A stretch of 16,653 bases of DNA from UBA8914 sp034002905 (GTDB taxonomy: Bacteria; Pseudomonadota; Alphaproteobacteria; UBA9219): NCBI GenBank assembly GCA_034002905.1, contig JAVEZQ010000021.1, positions 1 to 16,653 of the forward strand. Reading direction: 5' to 3'. The first letter of the stretch is position 1. Each line of letters opens with the position of its first letter. The notes under the pieces are model-generated. The model saw only the letters and a program-made list of their open reading frames with translations, did not search any database and had not been told where the DNA came from. Both the position numbers and the translations under genes were made by a program. Positions 1-6,537 of the stretch are shown here, piece by piece.

Positions 1-1
1 C

Positions 2-319
2 TATAAGCCAGCATTAATTCATTTGTGGACGCCCCGTCCTCCCTTCGTTGTTCCCAATCCTCCCCGGAAAGGAGTAAATGGAGATATTACTTGGGAAGAT
101 TGCGTTGCTTTATTTGAACGCGTTAATCAAGAGCTATATCCTACAGCTGAATTAAAGAGAATGTATATGGAGCAAGTGCGGCTTTTTGAACAACGATACA
201 GCCATAGGCTGCCCGACTTACATCGCCCCAAAGCCCATCGTCATGATTCCGCCGAGATATTTAAAAACAACCTTTTTCAAAATCTTGGCGCCGCAAAGTT
301 TGCTATTGGAAATGGCTAG
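2..319 (+). CDS. Partial open frame at left edge, unknown
   Basis: This frame is open from the left edge and ends at a TAG at 317-319, so it would be the C-terminal part of a gene starting outside the window. The first 65 or so residues look protein-like (a proline-rich stretch followed by an amphipathic helical region containing TWEDCVALFERVNQELYP). The residues after about codon 66 look less coding, and a second frame (186-383) runs across the same stretch, so a frameshift or degraded end is possible. I do not recognise a family. Confidence 0.3.
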   Translation, partial: YKPALIHLWTPRPPFVVPNPPRKGVNGDITWEDCVALFERVNQELYPTAELKRMYMEQVRLFEQRYSHRLPDLHRPKAHRHDSAEIFKNNLFQNLGAAKFAIGNG

Positions 320-409
320 AAAAACCCATGTTTTGTTTTGCCATACCATCCCCTATCGGATGTATAGTGAACGGACAGATTAATCATTCAACGGGGAGGG
401 GACAACGTC

Positions 410-964
410 ATGCAAGGAATCGAGAATGACAAATTTGATCTAATGGCTCTTACCAAATCGGACTACGATAGAAAAGATACAATGCACGATTGGTCTCATA
501 TACGGCGTTGTTATATAGCTGCGCTTAACGTCGTTGAATCAAACCCAACAGAGTATGATGCCATAGCATTAGTGGGGGGCTTAATTCTTCATGGCGTAAT
601 TTATGAAGATGGAATGGAAGATAGAGTCTATAAATATTTAGCTTCCAAAGGGGCAAGCGATGATTTGGCCAAGAAAATGATTCATGTCGCTTGGGATAGC
701 CAAAAAGAATCCCGCCCAGAAACAATCGAAGGAGGAATTCTTCATGACGCGCATTTATTGGAAGGAGATAAAAACTTTCTAATCACGAAGATTTTAGTGA
801 CAGGCACCGCTCGCGGACAGAAGCTTGATCAGACGGTAAATTATTTCTTCAAAAATGTGAGAAATCTGAATCCTCTTTTTTATTTTCAGGCATCGAGCGA
901 AGAATATCGCTTGCGCTTAGAAAGGGCGATCGGGTATTTTACAGAATTGCAAGAATCAATTTAA
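410..964 (+). CDS. HD-domain (phosphohydrolase-like) protein with degenerate HD motif
   Basis: A 184-residue protein with the layout of small HD-superfamily metal-dependent phosphohydrolases: HDWSHIRR at residues 26-33 (first His at 30), the central motif at 61-62, and a later HDAHLLEG at 112-119 that would supply the last Asp ligand (D113). The central motif, normally LLHD, reads LILHG here, so one metal ligand appears lost. The protein may be inactive, use one metal, or have changed function. The ATG at 410 is preceded by a strong purine-rich ribosome site (GGGGAGGGGA at about 391-400). Its stop overlaps by 3 bases the stop of the convergent gene at 961, with no room for a terminator. The substrate is unknown. 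Confidence 0.7.
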   Translation: MQGIENDKFDLMALTKSDYDRKDTMHDWSHIRRCYIAALNVVESNPTEYDAIALVGGLILHGVIYEDGMEDRVYKYLASKGASDDLAKKMIHVAWDSQKESRPETIEGGILHDAHLLEGDKNFLITKILVTGTARGQKLDQTVNYFFKNVRNLNPLFYFQASSEEYRLRLERAIGYFTELQESI

Positions 965-1938
965 TGCTTAAACGGCTTCCCTGAAATCCAATCTTCCAGC
1001 CCGTTTTCGCGCATGATTTCAGCAACGGCATCCAGAGTCATGCGCCGTGATAATTGTTGCGATTTCCCCTTACTGTCTTTGTACGCGATTTGTCCAGTAT
1101 GCTTGTTGACAATTTCATCGGCAATCTGGTGATGGTACTTGTCCGCAAAAACACCGGTTATTTTTTGCCGGACAAAAACTTTGAGGATTTCTTTCTGTTT
1201 TTGCTTCGGATCGTTTTGCGCTCTTGTTAAACCAGCCTGTTGTTTTGCCCAGTCTTTTCCAGCGAACACATGCTCCGGCCATGTAAATGCGAACCCCGTA
1301 TCTGACAACACAAGGCAATCGGCAAGACTGATTGCCCTGATCTTTGGATTGGTTGGCTTTGAAAAATGATCAGCGATTGAAAGAACGACACCAGACCCGT
1401 TTATGGATTGGGATATAACGGAATAGGGTTGCTTTGCCAAAGACGGATCAGACAAAGACATTGCCAGATAAATCTCAAACCGTTCTTGCTCTTTGGTATG
1501 GTGCCCAAGAAAAAACGCCTCCGACGAAACAGCTTCCATCTCGCCATCCGTGCCTGCCGTGTTTTTAATCCATAGGCCAAGACTGTTCCAATCGGCACGC
1601 CATCGCCGAAGCTCTTTTCCGTTGGTCTGAAAAATCGTCCCACAACAGGGGCATAGGGCCAAAGCCATTTCACCTTTTGCGCCCTTGCGGCGCACAGTTG
1701 CTGTGGCATCACAAGAAATGCACGCGATAGCATTTGTGGGTTCTTCTGATAACAGTCCTTGTGTCACAAGGCTTGAAACGAGCGGTTGGGATTCATCGGT
1801 AATGTCGGCTTTATCCAGAAACACCGGATCGTCTGCCGCAATATCCAGTTGGCCAAGAATACGCTTAAAGAAGCGAGGCCACCGCTTAGGCGGCTTGCGT
1901 GGCCGCGCTATCGCTTTCACACTCGCCTTGATCTTCAT
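961..1938 (-). CDS. Unrecognised zinc-ribbon protein, last gene of integrase operon
   Basis: A 325-residue protein that I do not recognise. It begins with a very basic stretch (about residues 2-30, rich in K and R with PRKPPKRW). A CxxC...CxxC pair follows at about residues 74-100 (CISC and CPCC), a likely zinc ribbon. The rest is mixed alpha/beta, with a lysine-rich region around residue 240 and a basic C-terminus. The basic N-terminus and the ribbon hint at nucleic-acid contact, but that is inference. The ATG at 1938 has AAAGG about 9 bases upstream. The first 53 bp overlap the end of the 434-residue gene in another frame, with no obvious later start. The gene is probably translationally coupled to it as a two-protein unit. 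Confidence 0.75.
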   Translation of the reverse strand: MKIKASVKAIARPRKPPKRWPRFFKRILGQLDIAADDPVFLDKADITDESQPLVSSLVTQGLLSEEPTNAIACISCDATATVRRKGAKGEMALALCPCCGTIFQTNGKELRRWRADWNSLGLWIKNTAGTDGEMEAVSSEAFFLGHHTKEQERFEIYLAMSLSDPSLAKQPYSVISQSINGSGVVLSIADHFSKPTNPKIRAISLADCLVLSDTGFAFTWPEHVFAGKDWAKQQAGLTRAQNDPKQKQKEILKVFVRQKITGVFADKYHHQIADEIVNKHTGQIAYKDSKGKSQQLSRRMTLDAVAEIMRENGLEDWISGKPFKH

Positions 1939-3190
1939 CGCCGCATACCTTTAGCAATTTGATCTCACGGAAGAACCGTTTGATCTTTTCGTCGGTTTCG
2001 TCATGGCCCAGATTTGTGCCACCGGAACTGTTCACGGTGACCTTTTGAGAAACTTCTTTATTTTCGGCAGAATCCCAATACACGACAAACAATTCGGCTT
2101 GGGTCGCGTCCATATAGCTGCGATGCCACCATCCGGCGGGATCTGGCTTCGTGTTGATGCGACTATTGGTGCAGTCTCGAATATCTTTCACCCAATCACG
2201 TGGATGTTCCTGTTCTATGTGGTTCTTTGGAATCTTAATATTTACCGTTGTTTCCCAAAATGGATGCTCGGTTCTCTGCACGCGCAACGAGCCGACAAAA
2301 GCCTGTCTCACGCCGCTATCGGACACAGGCAAGGTCAAAGGCGTTCCGGCAATCACGGCATCAAATAAGGCTTGAAGATCGAAAATTTCGTTTTTTGGCG
2401 GGCGGGCATCAATCGCCTTCTTGCTATAAATAACTTCCGCGCAAATCTGATGCATTTGCAGACGAATATCCGGCGTTTCGGCGATGATGTCTATGGTCTT
2501 GTTGCGTGTGTCAAAAACATATACAAGGCCAAGGGCCAAGCGGGGATATTTTTCAACCGGCTTGTCCTTGCCCTTTTCATATTCGCGCTGATAAGATGGA
2601 AGATCGTCAAACTCCAGCATCAGAAAAGTCTTGTTGTCATAGCTGAATGATCGCGCATCGCTGAACTGGCTGCCCCTGTCGCGGTGAAGGCTTGCAAGAA
2701 GTTTCGTTTTTAACGCCTCCAAGGCGCTGGGATCAGGGGCTTGAACAGCATCATCGGAATAATCATTGCGGCAAGAACAATACATCCTGCTTTGCTGCGT
2801 ATGCAGGCTCATGACAAAAAAGTTGCCGACAAGTTCTTCCTGCTCTGCATAAAGAAGGACGGCCTGTTCGGCTTCAGACTTTCCAGCGTCAATTTTGTCC
2901 CAATCGACTTGTGCTTCGTTATAACTGGACAAGAACGGACGCAGGCCAGTGAATGCACAGCGTTCCTTATGGAAGAAATGCGCGACGCGCAAGGCGCGGA
3001 TGCAACGGGGATGATTGGAAATTGCCTCGGCTAGGGCTTGGGCTATGTCTCGCTTCTTTTTGTCTTTGCGAAGGCTTTTCAGGTCTGGTGACGGCTCATC
3101 GCAAAATTTGGCGACCAAGAGATCAATCGTTGAATCTGAAAGTTGGTTTAATACGCGCTGGATTTTAAAATCTTTAAGCAGGTCTTTCAT
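1886..3190 (-). CDS. Unrecognised 434-residue protein
   Basis: A large soluble protein without transmembrane segments or a signal peptide, and with no domain I can name. Residues 1-100 are helical and basic. Residues 180-260 hold alternating hydrophobic strands (for example LALGLVYVFDTRNKTIDII). A second beta-rich block lies around 300-400, and the last ~20 residues are acidic and low-complexity with two Cys. The ATG at 3190 follows GAGGT with about 9 bases spacing and overlaps the end of the small upstream gene by 17 bp. It always reads with the downstream 325-residue gene here (53-bp overlap), which suggests a stoichiometric pair. Its place behind an integrase and a zeta toxin suggests element defence or maintenance cargo, by context only. 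Confidence 0.8.
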   Translation of the reverse strand: MKDLLKDFKIQRVLNQLSDSTIDLLVAKFCDEPSPDLKSLRKDKKKRDIAQALAEAISNHPRCIRALRVAHFFHKERCAFTGLRPFLSSYNEAQVDWDKIDAGKSEAEQAVLLYAEQEELVGNFFVMSLHTQQSRMYCSCRNDYSDDAVQAPDPSALEALKTKLLASLHRDRGSQFSDARSFSYDNKTFLMLEFDDLPSYQREYEKGKDKPVEKYPRLALGLVYVFDTRNKTIDIIAETPDIRLQMHQICAEVIYSKKAIDARPPKNEIFDLQALFDAVIAGTPLTLPVSDSGVRQAFVGSLRVQRTEHPFWETTVNIKIPKNHIEQEHPRDWVKDIRDCTNSRINTKPDPAGWWHRSYMDATQAELFVVYWDSAENKEVSQKVTVNSSGGTNLGHDETDEKIKRFFREIKLLKVCGDEDQGECESDSAATQAA

Positions 3191-3350
3191 CAGGTTCTAC
3201 CTCGTCCGGATCAATTTCGACGATCTTGCCGTCGCGCAAAACCACAAGTTTGGTTTTGGTCTGCCGCGCTTTTTCGATCGCGGCATGCGCGATGGCAGGA
3301 AAGCCGGTGTCAATTTTTTTGATTGTCTCATCGGGTGATTGTTGAATCAT
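3174..3350 (-). CDS. Small probable antitoxin next to zeta toxin
   Basis: A 58-residue protein starting MIQQSPDETIKK and ending in an acidic tail. The central part (about 25-50) is a helix followed by LVVLRDGKIVEIDPDEV. Short proteins with a similar VVxxDGKVVxxPPEE-type ending commonly accompany zeta-type toxin kinases in proteobacteria, so an antitoxin role is likely, by family knowledge plus position. The start is set by the ATGA overlap with the zeta stop codon (ATG at 3350-3348). Such antitoxin genes often precede the toxin; here the order is toxin first. It is not the classical Gram-positive epsilon antitoxin. Confidence 0.65.
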   Translation of the reverse strand: MIQQSPDETIKKIDTGFPAIAHAAIEKARQTKTKLVVLRDGKIVEIDPDEVEPDERPA

Positions 3351-3940
3351 GTTTCGTCTCCTCCAGAAAAATTGGCAATCCCGTCCCACAAGGAACGATC
3401 AAAAACGCTCAGTCCGTTTTCGTTCTTTTCAACAATCTTGCGAAAGCCTGATTGCGTGACGGTCGTGTTGTCATAAACCACGGCCTTATCGACAAGCGGC
3501 AGGAAAAGCTTTGTCAAGTTTGTCAGGCCAGCCGCATAACGACGCCGAATGGTTGCTTCCGGAATATCATGGCCGCCTTGCCGCACGCGGCCGCGAACGC
3601 GCTGCACGGCCATATCCGCAGATGGTAACCAAAGGAAAATGAGCGTTGTCACATATCCTGCTGCCTTGGCGCGTTTAATCGTTTCAGCGTGATGGTTGCC
3701 CGCACAGGTGGTTTCAAAAGCAAAGTTGGATTGAGCCTCGATAAGGCTGTTAACCCGTTGGATCATGACGCGACCGGCTAAAAGATTTGCGCTGTCCGGT
3801 TTCAGAGGGTTAAGCCCCCGTGCAATCTCATCCGCGTTCACAAACTCGTAAACATCGAGATATTGGGGCAATAGCGTCATGGCCGCCGTTGTTTTTCCGG
3901 ACCCGTTCGCGCCTCCGATTATGTAAAGATGAGGCTTCAT
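3347..3940 (-). CDS. Zeta-type toxin kinase (P-loop)
   Basis: A 197-residue P-loop protein of the zeta toxin/AAA kinase group. Classical zeta toxins phosphorylate UDP-N-acetylglucosamine and poison cell-wall synthesis; the substrate of these short proteobacterial versions is less certain. Visible motifs are Walker A GGANGSGKTT at residues 9-18, NADEIARGLNP at about 35-45 with the catalytic-type Asp, FAFETT at about 74-79, and the arginine-rich RVRGRVRQGGHDIPEATIRRRY lid region. Its length is typical of short proteobacterial members and shorter than streptococcal zeta. The ATG at 3940 overlaps the integrase stop as ATGA, and its own stop overlaps the probable antitoxin start in the same way, so all three are translationally coupled. 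Confidence 0.88.
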   Translation of the reverse strand: MKPHLYIIGGANGSGKTTAAMTLLPQYLDVYEFVNADEIARGLNPLKPDSANLLAGRVMIQRVNSLIEAQSNFAFETTCAGNHHAETIKRAKAAGYVTTLIFLWLPSADMAVQRVRGRVRQGGHDIPEATIRRRYAAGLTNLTKLFLPLVDKAVVYDNTTVTQSGFRKIVEKNENGLSVFDRSLWDGIANFSGGDET

Positions 3941-5109
3941 GCTGCCCGTTCTTTCCTTGTTTTGATATTCTTCCCGGCAGCCATCATTGCTTGCGTTGCC
4001 TTTTCTATGGATTCACGCACAGAGTCAAGATTGAGTCGAGCGTAAATTTGTGTCGCCTGTTGCGATTTATGGCCCAGAGACTTGCCGATGATAAAGCCGC
4101 TTGCGCCCGTGGACGCCTGCCAGCTTCCCAGCGACCGGCGCAGGTCATGGATGCGCAAATCCTTAATGCCCGCCCGCGCCAATACGCGCTGCCAAGCCCG
4201 TTTAGGGTCGGTAAAATGTCCAGACTTGCTGTTTTCGGCAGGAAAAACCCATTCGCTATTGGTCGCCAGCCTTCGCCGGTCAAGAATCTCTATGGCCTGC
4301 TGTGAAAGGGGAACCGTCAAAGGGTCGCCGTTTTTGGTTTCGGGAATCCGCCATTCAGCGCGTTCAAAATGGATTTCATCCCAGCGCATGGCCAAAACAT
4401 TGGCTTTTCGCGCCCCCGTGAGCAAGGAAAGCATGATGTAGTCCCTTGCGGTCTGATTATCTTCGGCATCCAGCGCCGCGAAGAAGCGGGGCAATTCGTC
4501 CGGCTGCAAGAAACGGTCCCGCGATTTTTCACGAAATTTACGGACACCGTGGGCAGGGTTTTCCCCATGCCAGCCCCATTCGATGGCGCGGTTAAAAATG
4601 GCGCTGATCCGCTCCAATATCCGGTTGGCCTGATAAAGCCCATTTTCGTCCCTGATGCGCTCATGCAAGATTTGGATTTCCTGTTTTGTAATGGTGCTGG
4701 CTTTGCGCTTGAACCAATGGGACAGGAACTTGTTGACCTCGCGCTCGTCATACTGCCATGAGCGTTTATGCTTCTTGCTGTAACGCTCCATAAACTCTTG
4801 AAACATATTCAAAAAAGTAATGTCTTCCCGCATACGGCGTTTATCTTCAATCGGGTCTTTCCCTTCCGCGACCTGCGCTTTGATGGCCAGTGCCCGCGCA
4901 CGGGCCTTTTCGACCGTTATTTCGGGATAACGTCCGATAACCACGCGCTCGTCGCGCCCGTTGATCCGCTTGCGGACAAAGAAGGTGATAACGCCGCTTG
5001 GCGTCACATAAGCCGATAAACCCTTTTCCCGCGTATCGGAGACATAAAGCCGCCCGTTTGTCGGGGCTTTCAGGGATTGGAGGAATTGCTTGGTGAAGTT
5101 GCCGTCCAT
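3937..5109 (-). CDS. P4-type tyrosine integrase
   Basis: A site-specific recombinase of the P4/CP4-57 tyrosine integrase family, 390 residues from the ATG at 5109. It has an N-terminal arm-binding (DUF4102-like) domain (about 1-90), a core-binding domain (about 95-200), and a catalytic domain with R234 (LLTGARKANVLAMRW), K259, H321 and R324 (HDLRR), H347 (LGHKS) and nucleophile Y356 (IYARL). All catalytic residues are present, so it should be active. A longer frame begins at a TTG at 5157, but that would run through a perfect 20-bp palindrome and adds a non-conserved leader, so 5109 is preferred. It lies about 165 bp from attR and reads away from it. Its stop overlaps the zeta start, joining integrase to cargo expression. 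Confidence 0.93.
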   Translation of the reverse strand: MDGNFTKQFLQSLKAPTNGRLYVSDTREKGLSAYVTPSGVITFFVRKRINGRDERVVIGRYPEITVEKARARALAIKAQVAEGKDPIEDKRRMREDITFLNMFQEFMERYSKKHKRSWQYDEREVNKFLSHWFKRKASTITKQEIQILHERIRDENGLYQANRILERISAIFNRAIEWGWHGENPAHGVRKFREKSRDRFLQPDELPRFFAALDAEDNQTARDYIMLSLLTGARKANVLAMRWDEIHFERAEWRIPETKNGDPLTVPLSQQAIEILDRRRLATNSEWVFPAENSKSGHFTDPKRAWQRVLARAGIKDLRIHDLRRSLGSWQASTGASGFIIGKSLGHKSQQATQIYARLNLDSVRESIEKATQAMMAAGKNIKTRKERAA

Positions 5110-5126
5110 TGACCGCCATCTGGTTC

Positions 5127-5156
5127 GTGCGGCACCGGTGCCGCACTGGTGCCGCA
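5127..5156. promoter_or_regulatory. Palindromic operator candidate in front of integrase
   Basis: Bases 5127-5146 are a perfect 20-bp palindrome, GTGCGGCACCGGTGCCGCAC. A third copy of the half-site, GGTGCCGCA, follows at 5148-5156 in direct orientation. The array lies 18-47 bp before the preferred integrase ATG, where a repressor or an excisionase-like protein would control the int-zeta operon. No regulator is recognisable inside the visible part of the element; it may lie to the left, or the integrase or antitoxin may bind here. Confidence 0.5.
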
Positions 5157-5160
5157 AAAT

Positions 5161-5256
5161 GGGTCAAAAACCATCAAACTCGGCCAATGACCATGAAGGC
5201 AATAATGCACTTAACTGCTTGATTAGTCAATATGGATTAAAGTTCGTCAAAATAGG
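5161..5256. repeat. GTCAA repeats, candidate integrase arm sites
   Basis: Between the integrase and attR are GTCAAAA at 5163-5169, TTAGTCAATATGG at 5223-5235 and TTCGTCAAAATAGG at 5243-5256. The last two match at 10 of 13 aligned positions and start exactly 20 bp apart, about two helical turns. Arm-type binding sites of tyrosine integrases are usually short direct repeats next to the core site, so this is a reasonable but unproven reading. Confidence 0.35.
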
Positions 5257-5274
5257 CAAACCCCTAGGCCATTT

Positions 5275-5321
5275 GGCTCATAACCTGAAGGTCGTCAGTT
5301 CAAATCTGGCCCCCGCAACCA
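5275..5321 (+). other. attR: displaced 3' half of tRNA-fMet
   Basis: The sequence reads as an initiator tRNA from the anticodon stem to CCA: loop CTCATAA at 5277-5283 (CAT at 5279-5281), variable AGGTC, T stem GTCAG/CTGGC with TTCAAAT loop, acceptor strand CCCCGCA at 5311-5317, then A and CCA at 5318-5321. It closely follows the bacterial tRNA-fMet pattern. The 5' half is missing: upstream bases do not pair with the acceptor strand, and the anticodon stem has a T-T mismatch at 5274/5286, so the shared core probably begins near 5275. It is therefore not a functional tRNA but the duplicated attachment site. Confidence 0.85.
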
Positions 5322-5497
5322 AATCTTCCTTATAAAGCAAACGAAAAAATACAAGCTGGGTCTTTGCGACGATCTCCTGATATTGCTGAACTACCAAATA
5401 GCTACCAAACGTTACACAGTAACCGCCGTTATAAGACGCTCAGGCTATAGCTTGCGCTCCTGAAATGCGAGGCGACTAGCATTAACATTCATCTTGA
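5322..5497. other. Non-coding scar between two element remnants
   Basis: I see no gene, clear promoter or terminator in these 176 bases. Together with 5110-5321 they form the longest gene-free stretch. They separate attR from the ATPase remnant at 5498 and may be leftover from an earlier integration at the same tRNA. Confidence 0.4.
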
Positions 5498-5893
5498 TCC
5501 CTCTCTGCACACATCACCGATGTTGAGGGCTTTCCATCTTCCTACGATACCCCCACTAAGCCTCCGAAGAAGCCCATTGATCTTCATCATTGGTCAAAAC
5601 TCGGAAACCCAAAAAGGCATTGTTACCTTGTGAAAAATCTAATTGAGGATGCTGGCCTCAGTGTGATTTATCGCGAAAGCAACAGCGGGAAAACCTTTCT
5701 CGCGCTTGACCTTGCAGCTCATATCTCTTTGGGTTGGTCTTGGCAAAACCGAAAGGTCAAAAAAAGCGCCGTTGTTTATATCGCGGCAGAAAGTGGGTTG
5801 GGCATAGGAGAAAGAGTTCAAGCCTTTCGGAACAAACACCATACCGAAGCGTATGGAGATCTCTTTCTTGCTCTTCGCGCCATTATCCTTTAG
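5498..5893 (+). pseudogene. Remnant of AAA/RepA-type helicase-primase ATPase
   Basis: The frame is open from 5498 to a TAG at 5893 without an ATG; a GTG occurs at 5630. The translation matches the N-terminal ATPase region of phage/plasmid RepA-like (AAA_25) proteins: a proline/lysine linker, then LSVIYRESNSGKTFLALDLA (Walker A) and VVYIAAES. Two signs of decay are visible. The first Gly of Walker A is Arg (YRESNSGKT instead of YGESNSGKT), and the protein stops after about 130 residues, before the Walker B and later motifs of a family usually more than twice as long. It is probably debris of an older phage or island at the same tRNA site. Confidence 0.7.
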
Positions 5894-5955
5894 GGCTCTT
5901 GGAATATTGCGTTGATTATGTACTATAGCGTTTTTGCTTTGTACAAGGAGGATTC

Positions 5956-6369
5956 ATGCCTAAAGTCGCCCGCATTTCCATCTCCGTCGAGGAGCCTTTG
6001 TTGGCTCAGTTTGAATCCTACATCGCCAATAACGGCTATCCGACACGTTCGGAAGCCATGAAGGGTTTGATGCGTCAAGCACTTGTCGAACAGGAATGGC
6101 AAAAAGGTACGGATGTCGCCGGCGCTATCAGTATCGTTTACGATCATCACAAACGCGGCACGATAGAGAAACTAACAGACGCACAGCACGTTTTTGGCGA
6201 CCTAATTTTGTGTACTCAGCATGTTCATCTCGACCATCACAATTGTATGGAAGTTATCGTCGTGCGCGGCCATGCCACCAAAATCCGCCAACTCGTAACG
6301 AGCCTTCAAGCGGTCAAAGGCATTAAACACAGCTCCCTTATGATGGCAACGACGGGGAAAGATGTGTAA
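5956..6369 (+). CDS. nikR: Nickel-responsive transcriptional regulator NikR
   Basis: A 137-residue ribbon-helix-helix regulator with a C-terminal ACT-like nickel-binding domain. The DNA-binding part is residues 1-50 (VARISISVEEPLLAQFE... then GYPTRSEAMKGLMRQAL). All four square-planar nickel ligands are present: H78, H89, H91 and C97 (E. coli H76, H87, H89, C95), the last three within QHVHLDHHNCMEVIVV. Length equals the family norm. The ATG at 5956 has an AAGGAGG site 5 bases upstream. No good operator copy is seen in front of nikR itself; a weak TGTAC/GTACA dyad flanks 5924-5940. A perfect inverted repeat in front of the next operon (6486-6514) is its probable target. NikR usually represses nickel uptake when nickel is plentiful. 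Confidence 0.93.
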   Translation: MPKVARISISVEEPLLAQFESYIANNGYPTRSEAMKGLMRQALVEQEWQKGTDVAGAISIVYDHHKRGTIEKLTDAQHVFGDLILCTQHVHLDHHNCMEVIVVRGHATKIRQLVTSLQAVKGIKHSSLMMATTGKDV

Positions 6370-6373
6370 TAAG

Positions 6374-6395
6374 CGGGGCTATTATCCCCCGTCTT
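6374..6395 (+). terminator. Weak hairpin after nikR
   Basis: CGGGG at 6374-6378 can pair with CCCCG at 6387-6391 around an 8-base loop, followed by a pyrimidine-rich TCTTTCCT. It starts 5 bases after the nikR stop. The stem is short and the T tract imperfect, so termination may be partial. Confidence 0.4.
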
Positions 6396-6485
6396 TCCTG
6401 CTTGATCTATGTTTGATGAAGGCTTTGCGGCGGCTTGAAAAAGGCAACATGACGATAAGCGATGTTGTGTCGTTTTTTATCTTGT

Positions 6486-6514
6486 GGTATTACGAATATC
6501 TGTTTAGTAATACC
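6486..6514. promoter_or_regulatory. Probable NikR operator upstream of radical SAM operon
   Basis: GGTATTAC at 6486-6493 and GTAATACC at 6507-6514 form a perfect 8+8 bp inverted repeat with a 13-base spacer. The known E. coli NikR site is GTATGA-N16-TCATAC; the present one can be written GTATTA-N15-TAATAC, with the same outer GTAT/ATAC and nearly the same length. It ends 23 bases before the radical SAM start codon and overlaps a possible promoter (TTGTGG at 6482-6487, 17 bases, TAGTAA at 6505-6510), so bound NikR would block transcription. The neighbouring nikR gene supports this reading; no binding data are implied. Confidence 0.7.
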
Positions 6515-6537
6515 GCTTCTACCTTTCTTTAGTTATC

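Larger units (their letters stand above)
1..5321. mobile_element. Right-hand part of an element integrated at tRNA-fMet
   Basis: The right boundary is the displaced 3' half of an initiator tRNA at 5275-5321, with a tyrosine integrase starting about 165 bp inside it. A + oriented tRNA 3' fragment marks the distal end of an element whose intact tRNA-fMet lies at the opposite end, so the element should extend leftwards past base 1. The visible cargo is the integrase, a zeta toxin and probable antitoxin, two unrecognised proteins and an HD-domain gene. The leftmost ~960 bases look more AT-rich than the integrase module and could have a different history. The left boundary is not visible, so the start coordinate is only the window edge. 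Confidence 0.55.

Noticed and set aside
5110..5157. Longer integrase with a TTG start at 5157
   Set aside because: The leader would run through a perfect palindrome and has no family similarity; the ATG at 5109 begins the normal integrase N-terminus.
5275..5321. A functional tRNA gene
   Set aside because: The 5' half is missing and the upstream bases do not pair with the acceptor strand.
5919..5945. TGTAC/GTACA dyad as a NikR autoregulatory site
   Set aside because: Only 5+5 bases match, with no resemblance to the GTATTA half-site upstream of the radical SAM gene.
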